Positions 35,758 to 47,525 are shown, counted from the stretch's first letter. The stretch: 64,000 nucleotides of DNA from Zygaena filipendulae (GCA_907165275.2 OU015657.1:11431001-11495000); one strand, 5' to 3'. A program made the numbers and translations. The notes: generated by a model from the letters alone, not told the origin.

Positions 35758-37937
35758 ATTATGAATGTACCAAATACATTATAAAAGTATGTTGATGGAT
35801 AAAATTTCAACAAATCACTTTTTAGGGGAAACTTCCTGGAATTTTCATCATAAATAATAATTTAAGGGATTTCGTATACCAAAAAAACAACGTTGTAATT
35901 TGGAAAGTGAAAGTTTTTTGATCGTTAAAAGTTTCTCATAAGGTTGCGAATTGCAAATAGTTTCTTTTGGAGTTCTTTTTTTAACTTATGTTTATTCATG
36001 AACTTTGAATGATGTTTCGCTGAATTACCTACGTGTTGTAAATAATACAATAATGTCAGTCTTTATAGCTGAAGACATCGTTATTCATACTTCTTTTTTC
36101 ACGTTAAGAGTAAAACTTTGGGTATCATGCAACGAAAGTGACGCACACGAATTTAGCCACAAACGTAACATTCGCTGGCTGCATGTTAATTTTAAAAGCT
36201 ACACCTTGGTAGCGCAATCGATCGATTTGACTTTCAAAAACTAAAAAAATTGGCCTCTCCCTCACTCTTCAAGTAGCAATACTCCATTGCGGCATTGCGC
36301 AAGTAGTACAGGGGACTGGGGAACCCTATGATTGTCATCATTAGTAATAGTGGTTTAAATCGAACATCCTGTGTAGCTAGATCATCATCAAGATTGAAAG
36401 CTGTTTTCATGGCAGCCATCACAATATAATTAATAGTAACAGCTGTGCCAATTACTGTTTACGTATATGAATTTAATATTGAGTTTAATAGTATTGCGAT
36501 CTAAAAGGCAACAACATCTATTTATCTATGTGTCCAAATATCTATTTTGTGTTATATCACAATATGTTGACACATCTATGCACATATATAACTACCGGCT
36601 ATCAAAAAAATTTTGTTTGTTTATCCCGTATATTTCCTATGTAAATGCCACACGTCTGTTTGCGATGACACTTTGGTGGGTTAGTTTTGCTGATGTTGCT
36701 GGTGATAATAATCCTAAACTAAGCAAAGCTTTTACTAGGAGATGTAGGTACCTAGTGGTTGATTTCTGACATCTTTTTTTGAATTCTGTTTAATGCAATG
36801 CATAATTTGGAACAGGATGGTGTAAATCTAGATCTAATATAAAAATGAGCCCGGCCTGAGATAAATCCGGGGAAAGACTAGCAATCCAGGCAATTCTAGA
36901 TTAAGAATACGCTATAAAAGTGGAAATAGCAGTAGCTTAAAGGCATAGATATACTTCGTCGTATGTTTTCGGCCCACCTTCGTTACGTAATGCGATCTTT
37001 ATATTTTTATTTATCTTTTATTGCGTGTAAACTGCTTATACTATATACATAGACAAACAAAAAAGGATTTCGTTCCTTTTCATGTTAATTTCAAACTCAG
37101 TTTTTCTCAATTCAAATTTTTTTTATAAACCTATAGGTATGATTGAGATGACTCAAATACACACTGTTTTTTTTTTATTTTGCCGGTTCGATTCCTGACT
37201 CCAATAGGTGATTTATTAAAAAAATATGAATACAGTTTTTCTTATTTTTATAAGCCGATACAAAGTTCGCCAGAACATTAATTTGTTTTCATAGCCCGTA
37301 CTGACCCCACCGCGCAAAGATATTTCACGCCTAAAACATTATGATCATATATGTATGTAATATGCAATGTACATTGTACATGGGTATTGTGTGTACGTGA
37401 ACTTTTATCCAGCCATAGGAGCCTCGACGCACAATACAAGGCCCCACCGGCATTCCATTCCGACGCGATGTCTACACGCCCGTCACAAAGAGAGCTGTAT
37501 GAACGTCACGTCATATGACGTCACGTCTGCAGACGCCGCACAATCACGGTTCCACAAAAGGGAGCCGTGGAAAACAAGAAAATGGATGTTACACATATTC
37601 TTTTCTGCCGTTGTGGCTCGAAAGATAGATGTTCTGATTTTTTTTAATTTCCAAAAGATTTCACAACTTCGCAATTTCGCTATTAACCCTTTAACCCTAT
37701 CTTCACATTACCTCGAGAACTCTTATATGCCAATACAAATTAGGCTTGATGTTGATACGAAAAATAAGCTCTACATTATACATGCTTTCATTCAAATCCG
37801 TACGTACGTACGGATAAAAAGACAAACAAAAAAATCCTTTTTGTTTATCAGTTACGGATTCAAACAAATAATAATGAATCCCTAACATAATATCATGTAG
37901 TTGTTAAGTTGTGGAGATAAAATTATTCCAACAAACA

Positions 37938-38165
37938 GGGCCCTTATTCCTTATGACCATACCACGCCGCGTTAAGATAACGTGCCACAAAAATTGTTCT
38001 TTCCTCGTGCTCAAAGACAATTCACTTCAAAAAAATACATTTACAACGTGTCTTATGGCATACATAATATTTATTTCTAATGTTTTGGCATCGGAGCGTT
38101 TCAGATGGTGTTTTCGGTACGCTCGTTTTGGGGAAGGAATGTTGCTGGTGATAGTGAATATATGC
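37938..38165. mobile_element. MITE with GGGCCCTTATTC termini, copy 2
   Basis: It starts AGGGCCCTTATTCCTTATGA then CCATACCACGCCGCG. The far end GGTGATAGTGAATATATGCC is a degraded inverted terminus. Internal motifs match 4571-4763. Confidence 0.65.
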
Positions 38166-38204
38166 CCAGTAGGCAGTAATAGGGAATTTTAATGTTTATT
38201 TTTA

Positions 38205-38515
38205 TTACTATTTTATAAACCTTGATGTATTAGTAGTATAATAACATTATTCTTTTACAAACAGCTTTTGTACTTTCAGAGATATGACTGTTTAAAAGTA
38301 CAAGTTGGACAACGAAAGCGCTACAGTCTAGCGACGTCACTCGGCTTGTAGCGCCCTACAACCGCCATACAAAATTCCGTTTTAGAAAGAGACAGACATA
38401 GTCAAAATTAAACAGTTTATAACTATTTTATATTTTTAACAAATCTATTGATTTTTTCGCTTATCCATGATATTTGCGAGTGGAATTATTGGATATCAAC
38501 ATTCAAACAACAGTG
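38205..38515 (-). repeat. Interspersed repeat X1, reverse copy
   Basis: This is the reverse complement of the copy at 21470-21790 over its length: ATAATAACATTATTCTTTTA, GCGACGTCACTCGGC, CCTACAACCGCCATACAAAA, TTTTTTCGCTTATCC, TTGGATATCAACATTC. Confidence 0.7.
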
Positions 38516-39029
38516 AAATATTATGAAAACATAATGTAAATTGTAACTTCTTAATTTTATAATTACTGTGTGCAAATATTTTAAGTCCCTAAATATTAAT
38601 AGGTCTAACAAAGTAACTTTTAATAGAGAAAATCCGATCCTCGTCAAAGTTTTTAAGTAAAGACAATCTCATTTCGGGGTCGATAGGTACGATGTTTGCT
38701 TTGTTACAGGTTTGTCAGCCAATTTATACTGTCGACGTTCTATACATACCTATATACATACCTAAGTATCCATTCAGGCTTTGTGTCTATTTGTCAATTA
38801 AATAGATATATAGTAGATATTATATACCATGTCGTAGGCGTTATGTACTTATGTATAGACGTTTCTCAGTATCATTTAGTAAAAGGAAATTTAACTGTCC
38901 ACCTACACTCTACACTTAGAGTCTTAATAATTTTATTGTGGGTGGACAAGTATAAAGGGCAATTTTAAGGGTAATTGACTGAAGCCTTATTACAATAATA
39001 TAATGGGCATGTTGACTAATTTTTATTTT

Positions 39030-39295
39030 TTAGTTCGTCTTGTAGATTATTAAAAAATATTGGACACGTATTTTTTCTTTTTTTACATAATCAAAAAATA
39101 ACGGCGATATATTGAGTTGAAAATTCGCGTGACGTCACTATTCTGACAGTTTGTATGGCGGTTTTGCGGTTAGTGACGTCACGACCTCCTCATCCTAAAC
39201 TTTATTGTGCTTTATCTCTGTATACTTATTTTAATCTATTTAAAAAAGCAAAAAATACGTGTCTATTGTTTTTTATTTTCTAACTGACGGACTAA
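39030..39295. mobile_element. TTAGTCCGT-family MITE, copy 2
   Basis: The ends TTAGTTCGTCTTGTAGATTA and ..TAACTGACGGACTAA are imperfect inverted repeats. ATTGGACACGTATTTTTT and AAAATACGTGTCTATTG mirror each other, and two GTGACGTCAC sites flank TTTGTATGGCGGTTTTGCGG at the centre. 266 bp, no ORF. Confidence 0.75.
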
Positions 39296-39799
39296 TTAGA
39301 ATTTTGATTTTCAATAGTAGTCAACATCCCTATTCTCTTTATTCAATTTTTAATCTTATTTTTTATTTATTTAACATAAAAGAATCAATCAAAAAATGTA
39401 TTGTTATTATATAAATTATACTTATTTGTTATCTCGGTTTACTTTTTTATCATGACAATAATTAGGCAAAGGCTAGTAGAAATTGAAGACACAATACCTA
39501 TTATTTTAAAATAATCTACAATTAAAGGAGAAAGTCAGTTTTTTTCTATATCGCTTTACAAAGAAACAGAAATCGGTATGATTGCGAACACAGCTGATTA
39601 GAGGGTCAGGATGTGATGTGACGTAGGCTTCTTCTAATCCACTGCGAATGCAATGCAAAAAAAAGCTACCCTGGGGAGATCTCATAATTACACACAGACG
39701 AAGCCGTGGATAGCGTCAAGTGTTTTATAAGTTTTATATTGAAAAAAAAAAAATTAAACGAGAAAAACATACCAAGCGATATTTCACCCGTATTTACCA

Positions 39800-40130
39800 C
39801 AGAACAGAAAATAACAGATAGAAGGGACATCAACTTAGTTTAGTATGAAAACAGATGAAAACCAGCGTCGCCGGGTGATTTTCGCACACAAAACTATTTC
39901 ATCACACACTAACATTCATTAGCGCAAAGAAATGTACTAAACGCTTTATGGCTAGGCACGTTTTTACTTAGTCACTGTTTTCAAAATTCATAGTTTTGAG
40001 AATATTGTTGAAAATATGCTTGGGACACTAGCAAAAGAAGTTTTGGGCAAGTTAGAGCATTTGATTTAACTTCCTTTGCAACCGTGGCGCGCCTGCCCCG
40101 CCTACATGTCCTTTCTAATTAATTTATTTG
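39800..40130 (-). repeat. Interspersed repeat Y, reverse copy
   Basis: Reverse complement of 29465-29784, about 330 bp; the shared blocks are given in that entry. The pair can fold into a long imperfect RNA duplex with a 10-kb loop in the unspliced transcript. Confidence 0.7.
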
Positions 40131-40564
40131 CTCTATGGTATTTACCGTCGCTCGTGTCAAACACCATCACTTGTCGTCGTTCCATTTTCAAAACAAATAT
40201 TTAACTGAATATTTTTTCCTTTTAATAGAAAAAAAAAAGATGGAACAAAAATATTCCTTTGCGCGTGCTTGGGTATACTGATGCTTGGATAGGAGAATGA
40301 ATTTCGCTGTAAAGAAAGAATTATTATTATCACTTGTATCTGAAGGCGTGGCTCTACGTTTGATTCGACGATGGCGGAAACGCTCCGAGAGACTTTTTGA
40401 TTGACAAAAGCATTGGAGTGCCCCTGTGTTGTTAGTTGTTACGTTCCGATGATTGGAGACTTCTTGTGTAGTGTAAAATTTATCGAATACTTGCTGGAGC
40501 CTGCGGTTTTATCAGCCTGAGTAATGGAACCGGTCCGTATCATTTACTATTTAAATTAAAAATA

Positions 40565-40838
40565 AAATTTTAACAAAAAATTAAAACAGACTTTTTAGTG
40601 CACTACACTAAAAAGTTAAAAATAACCTGCGTAGTTATGTGCTACCGTGCTGATGGTTCCGAAGACGGTGCCAAGCTAAATAGTAGGTAGACAGATTAAG
40701 TCTGCTTCCACCATATTGCAGATACTAGCGAGCTTGGCAGCGACATCGAAACGATCAGTAGGTAACACATAGGTACGTTGGTTATTTTTTACTTTTTAGT
40801 GTTTTTTGAAGTCGGTTTTAATTTTTTGTTAAAATTTT
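40565..40838. mobile_element. Long-arm foldback MITE
   Basis: The left end AAAATTTTAACAAAAAATTA, with AAACAGACTTTTTAGTG and AAAAAGTTAAAAATAACCTG, is mirrored by the right end (GGTTATTTTTTACTTTTTAG, TTTTTGAAGTCGGTTTTAAT, TTTTTTGTTAAAATTTT). The interior includes CTACCGTGCTGATGGTTCCG and GCAGCGACATCGAAACGATC. No coding sequence. Confidence 0.75.
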
Positions 40839-40859
40839 ACTTATATTCCGGTTTTTAAT

Positions 40860-41060
40860 GGGCTTGTAGCGGAAGCAGGATAGTGATATGGCTCGACCGC
40901 CACCAAAGGGGAAGCTTCCCGCCGGGCGAGGTGGTATGCCCGGGGAACCGCGGCTCCGACTGTAGATCCTCATGTAACAAAGATAATAAAAAAACATACA
41001 GTCGAATTGAGAACCTCCTCCTTTTTCGGAATTCGGAAGTCGATTCTGAACAAACTACTT
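40860..41060. mobile_element. Unassigned GC-rich segment next to foldback MITE
   Basis: GCTTGTAGCGGAAGCAGGAT, GGGAAGCTTCCCGCCGGGCG and GCCCGGGGAACCGCGGCTCC stand out from the AT-rich surroundings. GTCGAATTGAGAACCTCCTC then CTTTTTCGG resembles a common lepidopteran element terminus, and a shorter match lies near 30553. The family was not determined. Confidence 0.35.
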
Positions 41061-41346
41061 TCTAGTCTTCAGTCAATTCACACACGTTTCATATTTATCA
41101 AACAATAAAATATAGTAGGTACCTACATAAAAAGCGTATAGTCTTTACAAGTTCATTCATCAGTGTTTTGACACTAATGACTAATGACCTTTTAGTTGGC
41201 ATTATTTCGAAACCAATATTTTATTTTATCCGTGCAACGGTCCATACTGTCGGGAAAAGCGTATAGTGCTGCATGTCGTGACCAGAACCGGCCGATTGAC
41301 CGAGAAACCGAAACGATACGAAATACCGAGATATCGTTTGTTATAA

Positions 41347-41552
41347 TCCTACTAATATTATAAATGTGAAAGTGTGGCTGTTTGGATGTTTGGATGTTTG
41401 TTACTCAATCACGCATACACGGCTGAACGGATTTGGATTAAATTTGGCATGTACATTGTCAGAGGTACAGAAAAGGACATAGGGTACTATTTATCCCGGA
41501 ATTCCCGCGGGTACGCCGAAATTACCGCGGGTGAAACCGCGGGGCACAGCTA
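41347..41552 (+). mobile_element. Helitron-like element, best complete copy
   Basis: It starts TCCTACTAATATTATAAATG after an A, then GTGAAAGTGTGGCTG, TTGTTACTCAATCACGCATA, CACGGCTGAACGGATTTGGA, GTCAGAGGTACAGAAAAGGA and TTTATCCCGGAATTCCCGCG. It ends with a perfect CCGCGG-GTGAAA-CCGCGG hairpin, GGGCACAG and CTA before T. This supports Helitron insertion between A and T. No Rep/helicase is encoded; it is non-autonomous. Confidence 0.7.
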
Positions 41553-42288
41553 TTCTAGCTTGTCATGATATTCAAACAAAACACCAGGCTGTTCTCCCGC
41601 GAATTCAACGTTCCACGCGTTTTTCACTGAAAACCAAAAACAGTTTCTGCTTCACACTCAACCACTGTGTTGGGTTTGGGCGTGGACGAATTCTGGACAA
41701 GTTATTTTTATATTATGATATCATACAATGCTATACATACATAGAAAAAATTGCAACTGATGTACCAAAAATGAAAGTAAAAAACAACAGCGAAGCGGGT
41801 AGTTTTCAGTTAATGGGATATTAATTATTACTGGCTCTACATTCAGTTTCGTTCGAGCTAACATCAAATAACCGTTTGCGCACATCAAATAGTGCACAAA
41901 ATGCATTTGATTTAATCAAATGATTTGAATGTGCATACATTTGCACAACAGAAATCCATTTGTGTGTATTTGATTGTGTACGGTGCAGCGCTTTGCTATT
42001 CAATTACATAACGCATACAATTGGATAGGTTTAGTAGGCCTTAAATGCTGTACCTATTTGAATAACAGTAACCTATCGCGAGGTTATTCTTAGGCCTATT
42101 CCTAGGTTACAGTTGAATACGTAGTTTGTACCTAAGTTTTTTACTATATGGTCTTCCTCCTGTGGAGCTGGGCAAAGATATGTTTAAAAATTTTTATACT
42201 TGACTCGAGAAATTGTAGTATTTCATTATTTTTATTAAAGTTGATTAATAGTACGGACCGCCAAGAGGGGATTTGTGGATTAGCTAAA

Positions 42289-42575
42289 GCGCGTCAGATG
42301 AACATAAGGGGGGTACCTTGCACCATGTTGAGTACCTCCACCAAATATAGGCCCTCTACACTGGTGGGTGCGTCTAGAATAACCGATCAGATTAGTAAAA
42401 AAAAATCGATAACTCGAAATACTCGAGCGCGTCAGATTAAGATATGGTGGGTTAATTACATAGTGAGAAGTATGTATATGAATAATCTGACCATTTGAAC
42501 GTGACGTAAGGGAGTTAGAGGATCACAAACTTGCAAAAAAAAAACGCAACTTCGACATTCTCGAGCGCAGTTGAT
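42289..42575 (-). repeat. CTCGAG-box array, inverted copy
   Basis: The box TCTGACGCGCTCGAGTA (minus strand) or its variants occurs at about 42289, 42421 and 42560, spaced roughly 130-138 bp. A second box, ATCGGCAGAT, occurs reversed near 42629. The sequence between boxes is poorly conserved. It matches 44859-45290 in box order and spacing but in opposite orientation. Confidence 0.65.
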
Positions 42576-43179
42576 TTATTTTTTATTTTAAAGTAAATAA
42601 CTCAAGGATAGCGGGAAAAATATAATCTGCCGATTTTCATAAGCCGAAGAAACAAAAATCGTCTTCGAATCGAACGAGCAGCTGCAGTGAAACATGTACC
42701 TATTCATATCACTGTCTTTCTTTCTCTTTTACTTTTTCTCTATCTCTCACTCTCTCGCACCGTCCTCACACTACTTTCCGTCGCCATAACGTCATCACAG
42801 TATATCACGGCGCTAAACGTGTCAAATTATAACTTTTTTTGGTCGGTTAAAATACATATTAAAATAAGTTAAGGTAAGTATTACATCAAACTATAGGTTC
42901 ACCTATAACCTTTCACTTTAATGTAATTATACAATATGTTGTTTTGGTCAGCAACGCGCGTAACGGAGGTAGTAATATAACTAATATGGGTTCTAAAAAA
43001 AATATAAAAAAAATATATTTTTTATAATTCGGAACATTATTTAAAAGAAAATCTCTGCACAAGATATCTAAAAATGTTTACATTAAATGGTAATTGGTAA
43101 AGCCTTAGCGCGTAGACTAGAGCTACGACATCATAGATTCTACGCGCTACGAGCAGCTACATCGCGCGTCTCGTCGTCG

Positions 43180-43232
43180 TCGGTACCTACCTACCTACTA
43201 CCTACCTACTACCTAGGTAGGTACCTACTTTT
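43180..43232. repeat. CCTA-type microsatellite
   Basis: GGTACCTACCTACCTACTAC then CTACCTACTACCTAGGTAGG, an interrupted (CTAC)n run ending in a palindromic turn. Confidence 0.8.
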
Positions 43233-43539
43233 GCACAAACGTTTTACCTATTTAGATCACGGTAAGTAAACAAAACATTTTAGACTCTCTTTCCCTCCAT
43301 ACTTTACTGGGCTTAGGACCGGCAAAGGAACTGAATAATTTAGAAATTATTAAATTAGAAATGACATTTTTATCCATTAAAGTTCTATGGCGCTGTTATT
43401 AAGTACCTTTGGCGTATTTAAAAAGGTGAACGAACTTATTTACAATCATTAAACGTGATTTACAAATTATTGATTACACATAACACGAAGTCTTCTAAAA
43501 GTTTTTTTTATTGACACTGATTTTACGTTAACGGTTTAT

Positions 43540-44100
43540 CTGTTCATTGTCTACCGCGTTACGCGATGCACACAGAAGCACGACATCGCAAATTGTCTTT
43601 TAATCGCGATAAAACAGTTTAATTGTTCGTAATTACTTCTAAAGCATTCAGTATCTCTTGTTTTAATGTGTCGGCGTATTCGTCATGCGTACCACTTTAC
43701 GTCACCCCACAAATAAAAGTCCAATTGAGTTAGATCGGGTGAACGTGGTGGCCACGGTATGGGTCCACCTCTTCCTATCCAACGATCACCAAACTCCGAT
43801 GTTAAATGGTCAATGCCAAAGCTTCGCCCAGCATCCCAGGTAGGTAGGTATTCGCGCGCGGCTGCGCACGAAAGTAGGTATTCAAGGACTGCATCTTGAA
43901 CATTAACAGGGAGCCCAGATTGACCTCTAGGTACCTGTTGTGTGACGAGGTGTAGCGAATGTTACCCATTCCCTGAGACTAAAAACAACAGTCCTTATGG
44001 TGTAACGAGTTAAACTTGGACGAGTTGAAAACGTCGCACTCCACTCGGCTACACTATTCGCTTCATCTTCGCTATTACTAAATACTCAATAAATTTCACT
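43540..44100 (-). pseudogene. Mariner-like transposase remnant
   Basis: The minus-strand translation of 43680-43812 gives FGDRWIGRGGPIPWPPRSPD followed by LTQLDFYLWGDVK, the hallmark block around the last catalytic Asp in a mariner-related transposase group common in insects. After a frameshift the C-terminal part continues as EYADTLKQEILNALEVITNN and LSRLKDNLRCRASVCIA. Upstream (43812-44100) PRGQSGLPVNVQDAVLEYL resembles the linker after the helix-turn-helix. The middle, with the first catalytic residues, is deleted. It is non-functional. Confidence 0.7.
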
Positions 44101-44149
44101 ATTGGTTAATCCTGCGAACGACCGAGCCATTTTAGCACAGAAACAACGC

Positions 44150-44330
44150 ACGCGCAATAGCCGCGGCTGTGGAAGGCAGACTAGCTGGCGCCTGGCGCTG
44201 GCCGCTGGCGCTAGCGCCGGCGGGCGGGGGTGGCACATCGCCGCGCCCCCCGGCCCCCGCCGCCCGGCCGCCCCGCCGCATTCGCCCGCGTTCCCACCGA
44301 GGCGGGGTGTATGTAGGTACTATGTACGTA
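44150..44330. other. Very GC-rich island in intron 2
   Basis: About 180 bp is dominated by G and C (GCCGGCGGGCGGGGGTGGC, CGCGCCCCCCGGCCCCCGCC, GCCCGGCCGCCCCGCCGC) within AT-rich DNA. The reading frames through it look like GC-driven artefacts. It adjoins the transposase remnant and lies between two inverted CTCGAG-box arrays. It could be part of a mobile element, a CpG-rich regulatory island or foreign DNA. Confidence 0.6.
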
Positions 44331-44858
44331 GGTACTATTGCATGCCATATGATGCGCGCCGCGCCACGCGGTCAACGACCGGTAGCGTAGGCTCGCCCGC
44401 TTGTATAAACAAAATAAATAATTTTTTCGGATTTTCCTTGAAAAAATAATTATTTTTTTTTATATTTTTTTTGACATTAGTATCGTTAGTACAACCACCT
44501 CTGTGACGGGCGTTGTTGACCAAAACAACAGCCTGTATATATTATATAATAAAGCTTATCACAAAACAACGCGTTCATGTTATTATATGTAAAACGCTCT
44601 GACTTGTTTGTGCTTTAAAGTTAGTTTTGTGAATAATATTTTGTGAGCTTTTACATATTTCATAGAAATATAGTGTGTTTTTTGTGAACAAGAAATAGCT
44701 CATAAAGTTATTAAACTTACACGTCAGAAAGAAAAAAAAAATCTTAAAAATAAATCATAATTTTTGTTTCTAGCAGTCAGATTAATAATACCCCTCAAAA
44801 TTATTGTCAGATTTTAAGCCAACATAACTTGGAGTGCAAGCTGAACCTTCTGTAAAAT

Positions 44859-45290
44859 AATCTGACACGCTCGAGTATTTCAAAATTGAGATTTTTTTTT
44901 GCATATTCGAAAATTCGCTACTACCTTGCGTCACCTCCAAATCGGCAGATTTTCGAAGGGGAGCATTTTTAGGGCTCACTTAACATCCCCTTTGAATATC
45001 TGACGCGCTCGAGTAAATGTTTTTTTTTTTCATTTTCTCCACTTCCGGATGGCCACCCCCACCACGCAAATCGGCAGATGAATATATTTTCGAAATCAGA
45101 GACACCTTGGAGTATCTAAACTACAATATCTGACGCGCTCGAGTATTTCCATTTTAATATTTTTTTTTACATTTTTGAAAGCCTGTAGAAGCTAAACCCA
45201 CCGGTGAATGAAAAAATATCATATGACCTTATTTTGTTTATATCTCCTAATCTTCAAAACCCAATAGGTCCCAACGACGCTCGAGTCGCT
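44859..45290 (+). repeat. CTCGAG-box array, forward copy
   Basis: TCTGACACGCTCGAGTATTT at 44861, TCTGACGCGCTCGAGTA at 44999 and 45129, and a diverged CGACGCTCGAGTCG at about 45274 are spaced about 130-145 bp. A second box, AAATCGGCAGAT, sits at 44939 and 45069. T-rich tracts follow each main box. The spacers are otherwise diverged. Confidence 0.7.
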
Positions 45291-47271
45291 CCCGAATTAG
45301 CATCGGTATCTCCCGTACTATAATTATCAACATTAATAATAATGTGTGGCAATAAATATTTCAGAAACTTGTGTTTTATTTTAGAATTCTTGCGTTAATT
45401 CTGTAAAATAAAAGTAGTGATCGACATGCGGATTCAATTAGTATAGTAGGTATAGAAATTATTACGAATATTATTACCTATTAGTTTTGCAACACTCGTA
45501 TCCATTGCTAAGACCTATTTATTAACTGCTGTTTTTTTATGTTATTTGGGTACACTAGCAATAGAACACTAACTGTGAATGAACTCGAAGAATTCATGTT
45601 ACTCACGGCGTAACCCAAATGCTTTCGTTGTATGTGAATACCTATAATGATTCTCAAGTGTAGCAAATCTATACATCTATACAAACATACCATACATACT
45701 TATATATAAATAAAATTGAAGGGTCTCTTACTATATTATTACTAAATAGACCTTTTTGCTGTAAATCTATTGCGTCCACATCTTTTTAAATTGAAATGCA
45801 GACTTCTAGTGTGCGGTGATCTGGTAAAACATATTTCAGTACAGATAGGCAGGTATCATAGAGCTTTGAGTCTAGCCTACAAAATTGGCCTATAAAAACG
45901 TCTGCGTCGGTCGTATGCGAAAGCACTTTTACTACTAATATTTTAAAAAGGAAAAGTTTGTTTTTTGGGTTAAATCTATGGAATCCCTGAAACGATTCTG
46001 AAAAGTGGTTCCGTTGAATGGAACTTGACGAATTTGACGTAACTAAAATCTGCCTTTACTTGTAATTAATTAATCGGCCAGTAGTCTACAAAGCAACCTC
46101 CAATGAATATTCATGGTATTCAGCTGTGCTAATATTGCCAGGCATCGCAAGCCGGCCTACTACTGCCATATCCAATTCGCGCGGTGTAAGCACGCATAGA
46201 CAATTAATTAATTGGCAGCCAGTGTTGCGTCCAGCTGTGGTGCAAACCATAGACCAGACGTGTTGGGTCCACCGCATCGTTAAACTTTATTAACGTACTG
46301 GAGAGTAGAGAAACAGTCTGGATACCTACTCTAGCATTCTGATACACTTGCAACCTTTTTTATTATTGTTTTTTTCTTTTAGAATGGAATTTGAAGAGGC
46401 ATTCGCTTCCCGTCTCTTATATCATTCCAAAATTCCGTCCAGTTTTCTTGTCTCTTTTGACACCTCTCTTTTTCAAAACCAAAAATGACATTCCAAAAGA
46501 AAAAAAAAAGTTATAAGTTCTACGGTGTCTGAAAGGCCACTTGACTAAGTGAAGCAAAAAAATGCTTCAACTGCCTGAAGTTCAAGATCTCCATGGCGAC
46601 TGTTTGAGGATAATCATGCTCAACCAATAATTAATTACCAATTCTCACAATTATCTCACTTTACCAACACTTTACTCTCAAATTTTAGCCACTCTTTGAG
46701 ATGAGATAATAACATTTTATCACTGGATTCTTAATCAGGATTTCGTTATAACTTATAAAAGCGAAAAGAATAGAGAAAACAAGATAGAATTTATTGAATA
46801 TTTTCGAGAGAATGGGTTTAATATTTACAAAGTTAGCTATGAGTATACGGTAGTGCGGTTGAGCATCGCTCAGAAATCAACTCGATGAACTGAATATTGT
46901 TGGTGTAATTGACCACATAATTCGTTATTGATGAAGCCCCTTATATATTAAATGGTTTCCTATTGTTGAGAACGTAGGTCGATCGGCACTTAATTTGTAT
47001 TATTGTCGTTTCGAATTCATATTAATTTATGTGAGGTAATATCGAAATATTATTTACTTATTCCGTAAAACAATCACATTATTCTAATGTAATTTAACAA
47101 GTCGTTCTAACTAGATATCTAGATTTTATTAATTTTAAAAATATTAGTTTCTGAATGAGTCCTAAAATATCTATTTAATACATAAAAAAATGTAGGGGCT
47201 TGCTGAGAGTTTCTGTACGTAAATTTTCTCCTTATTGTTTTTATAATAACTAATTTGGATTTTTGTTTCAG

Positions 47272-47525
47272 GTAACTTTCAAGGTGACATAGCAATACCA
47301 GATACAGATTACATCTTCAAACCACCTACCAGTACTCCTCCTCCTAAAATAAACAAATCTTTTCAAGAAGAAGTGGAGAGGTTGAAAAAAGAGGTTTTAC
47401 TAGAAGGTCTACAAGTGGAAGAGGAAGGGTTGCCAGATATTTTAAGAAAGAGAACTAAACAGCCTGTACCACCTGTAGCTGAGAGTGAGCAGACAAAATC
47501 TAATGACGCTGCTCTTAACACCAAA
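47272..47525 (+). CDS. tok: Tolloid/Tolkin-like protease, exon 2 (prodomain)
   Basis: The acceptor is TTTTTGTTTCAG and the donor AAA|GTAAAT (phase 0). It encodes residues 69-153. It opens GNFQGDIAIPDTDY, the conserved stretch of Tolloid-family prodomains, then a PPTSTPPPK linker, then a charged likely coiled segment FQEEVERLKKEVLLEGLQVE and LRKRTKQP. In astacins the prodomain keeps the enzyme inactive until it is cut off. Only an 80-nt intron separates it from the next exon. Confidence 0.88.

Larger units (their letters stand above)
23344..47271 (+). other. Intron 2 of the protease gene, 24 kb
   Basis: Donor GTGAGT, acceptor TTTTTGTTTCAG. It separates the signal-peptide exon from the prodomain exons. 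It holds many mobile-element copies, two GC-rich islands, a transposase remnant and two repeat arrays, all listed separately. No nested host gene could be supported. Stretches 23400-24700, 26000-27900, 34300-35500, 36000-37900 and 45310-47260 show nothing recognisable beyond AT-rich DNA. Confidence 0.8.

Noticed and set aside
37367..37885. 172-codon open frame on the + strand
   Set aside because: No domain, signal or biased composition; overlapping antisense frames of similar quality occur and it lies deep in intron 2.
44102..44449. Overlapping Pro/Ala/Arg-rich frames
   Set aside because: They are produced by the GC-rich island and have no recognisable domain.
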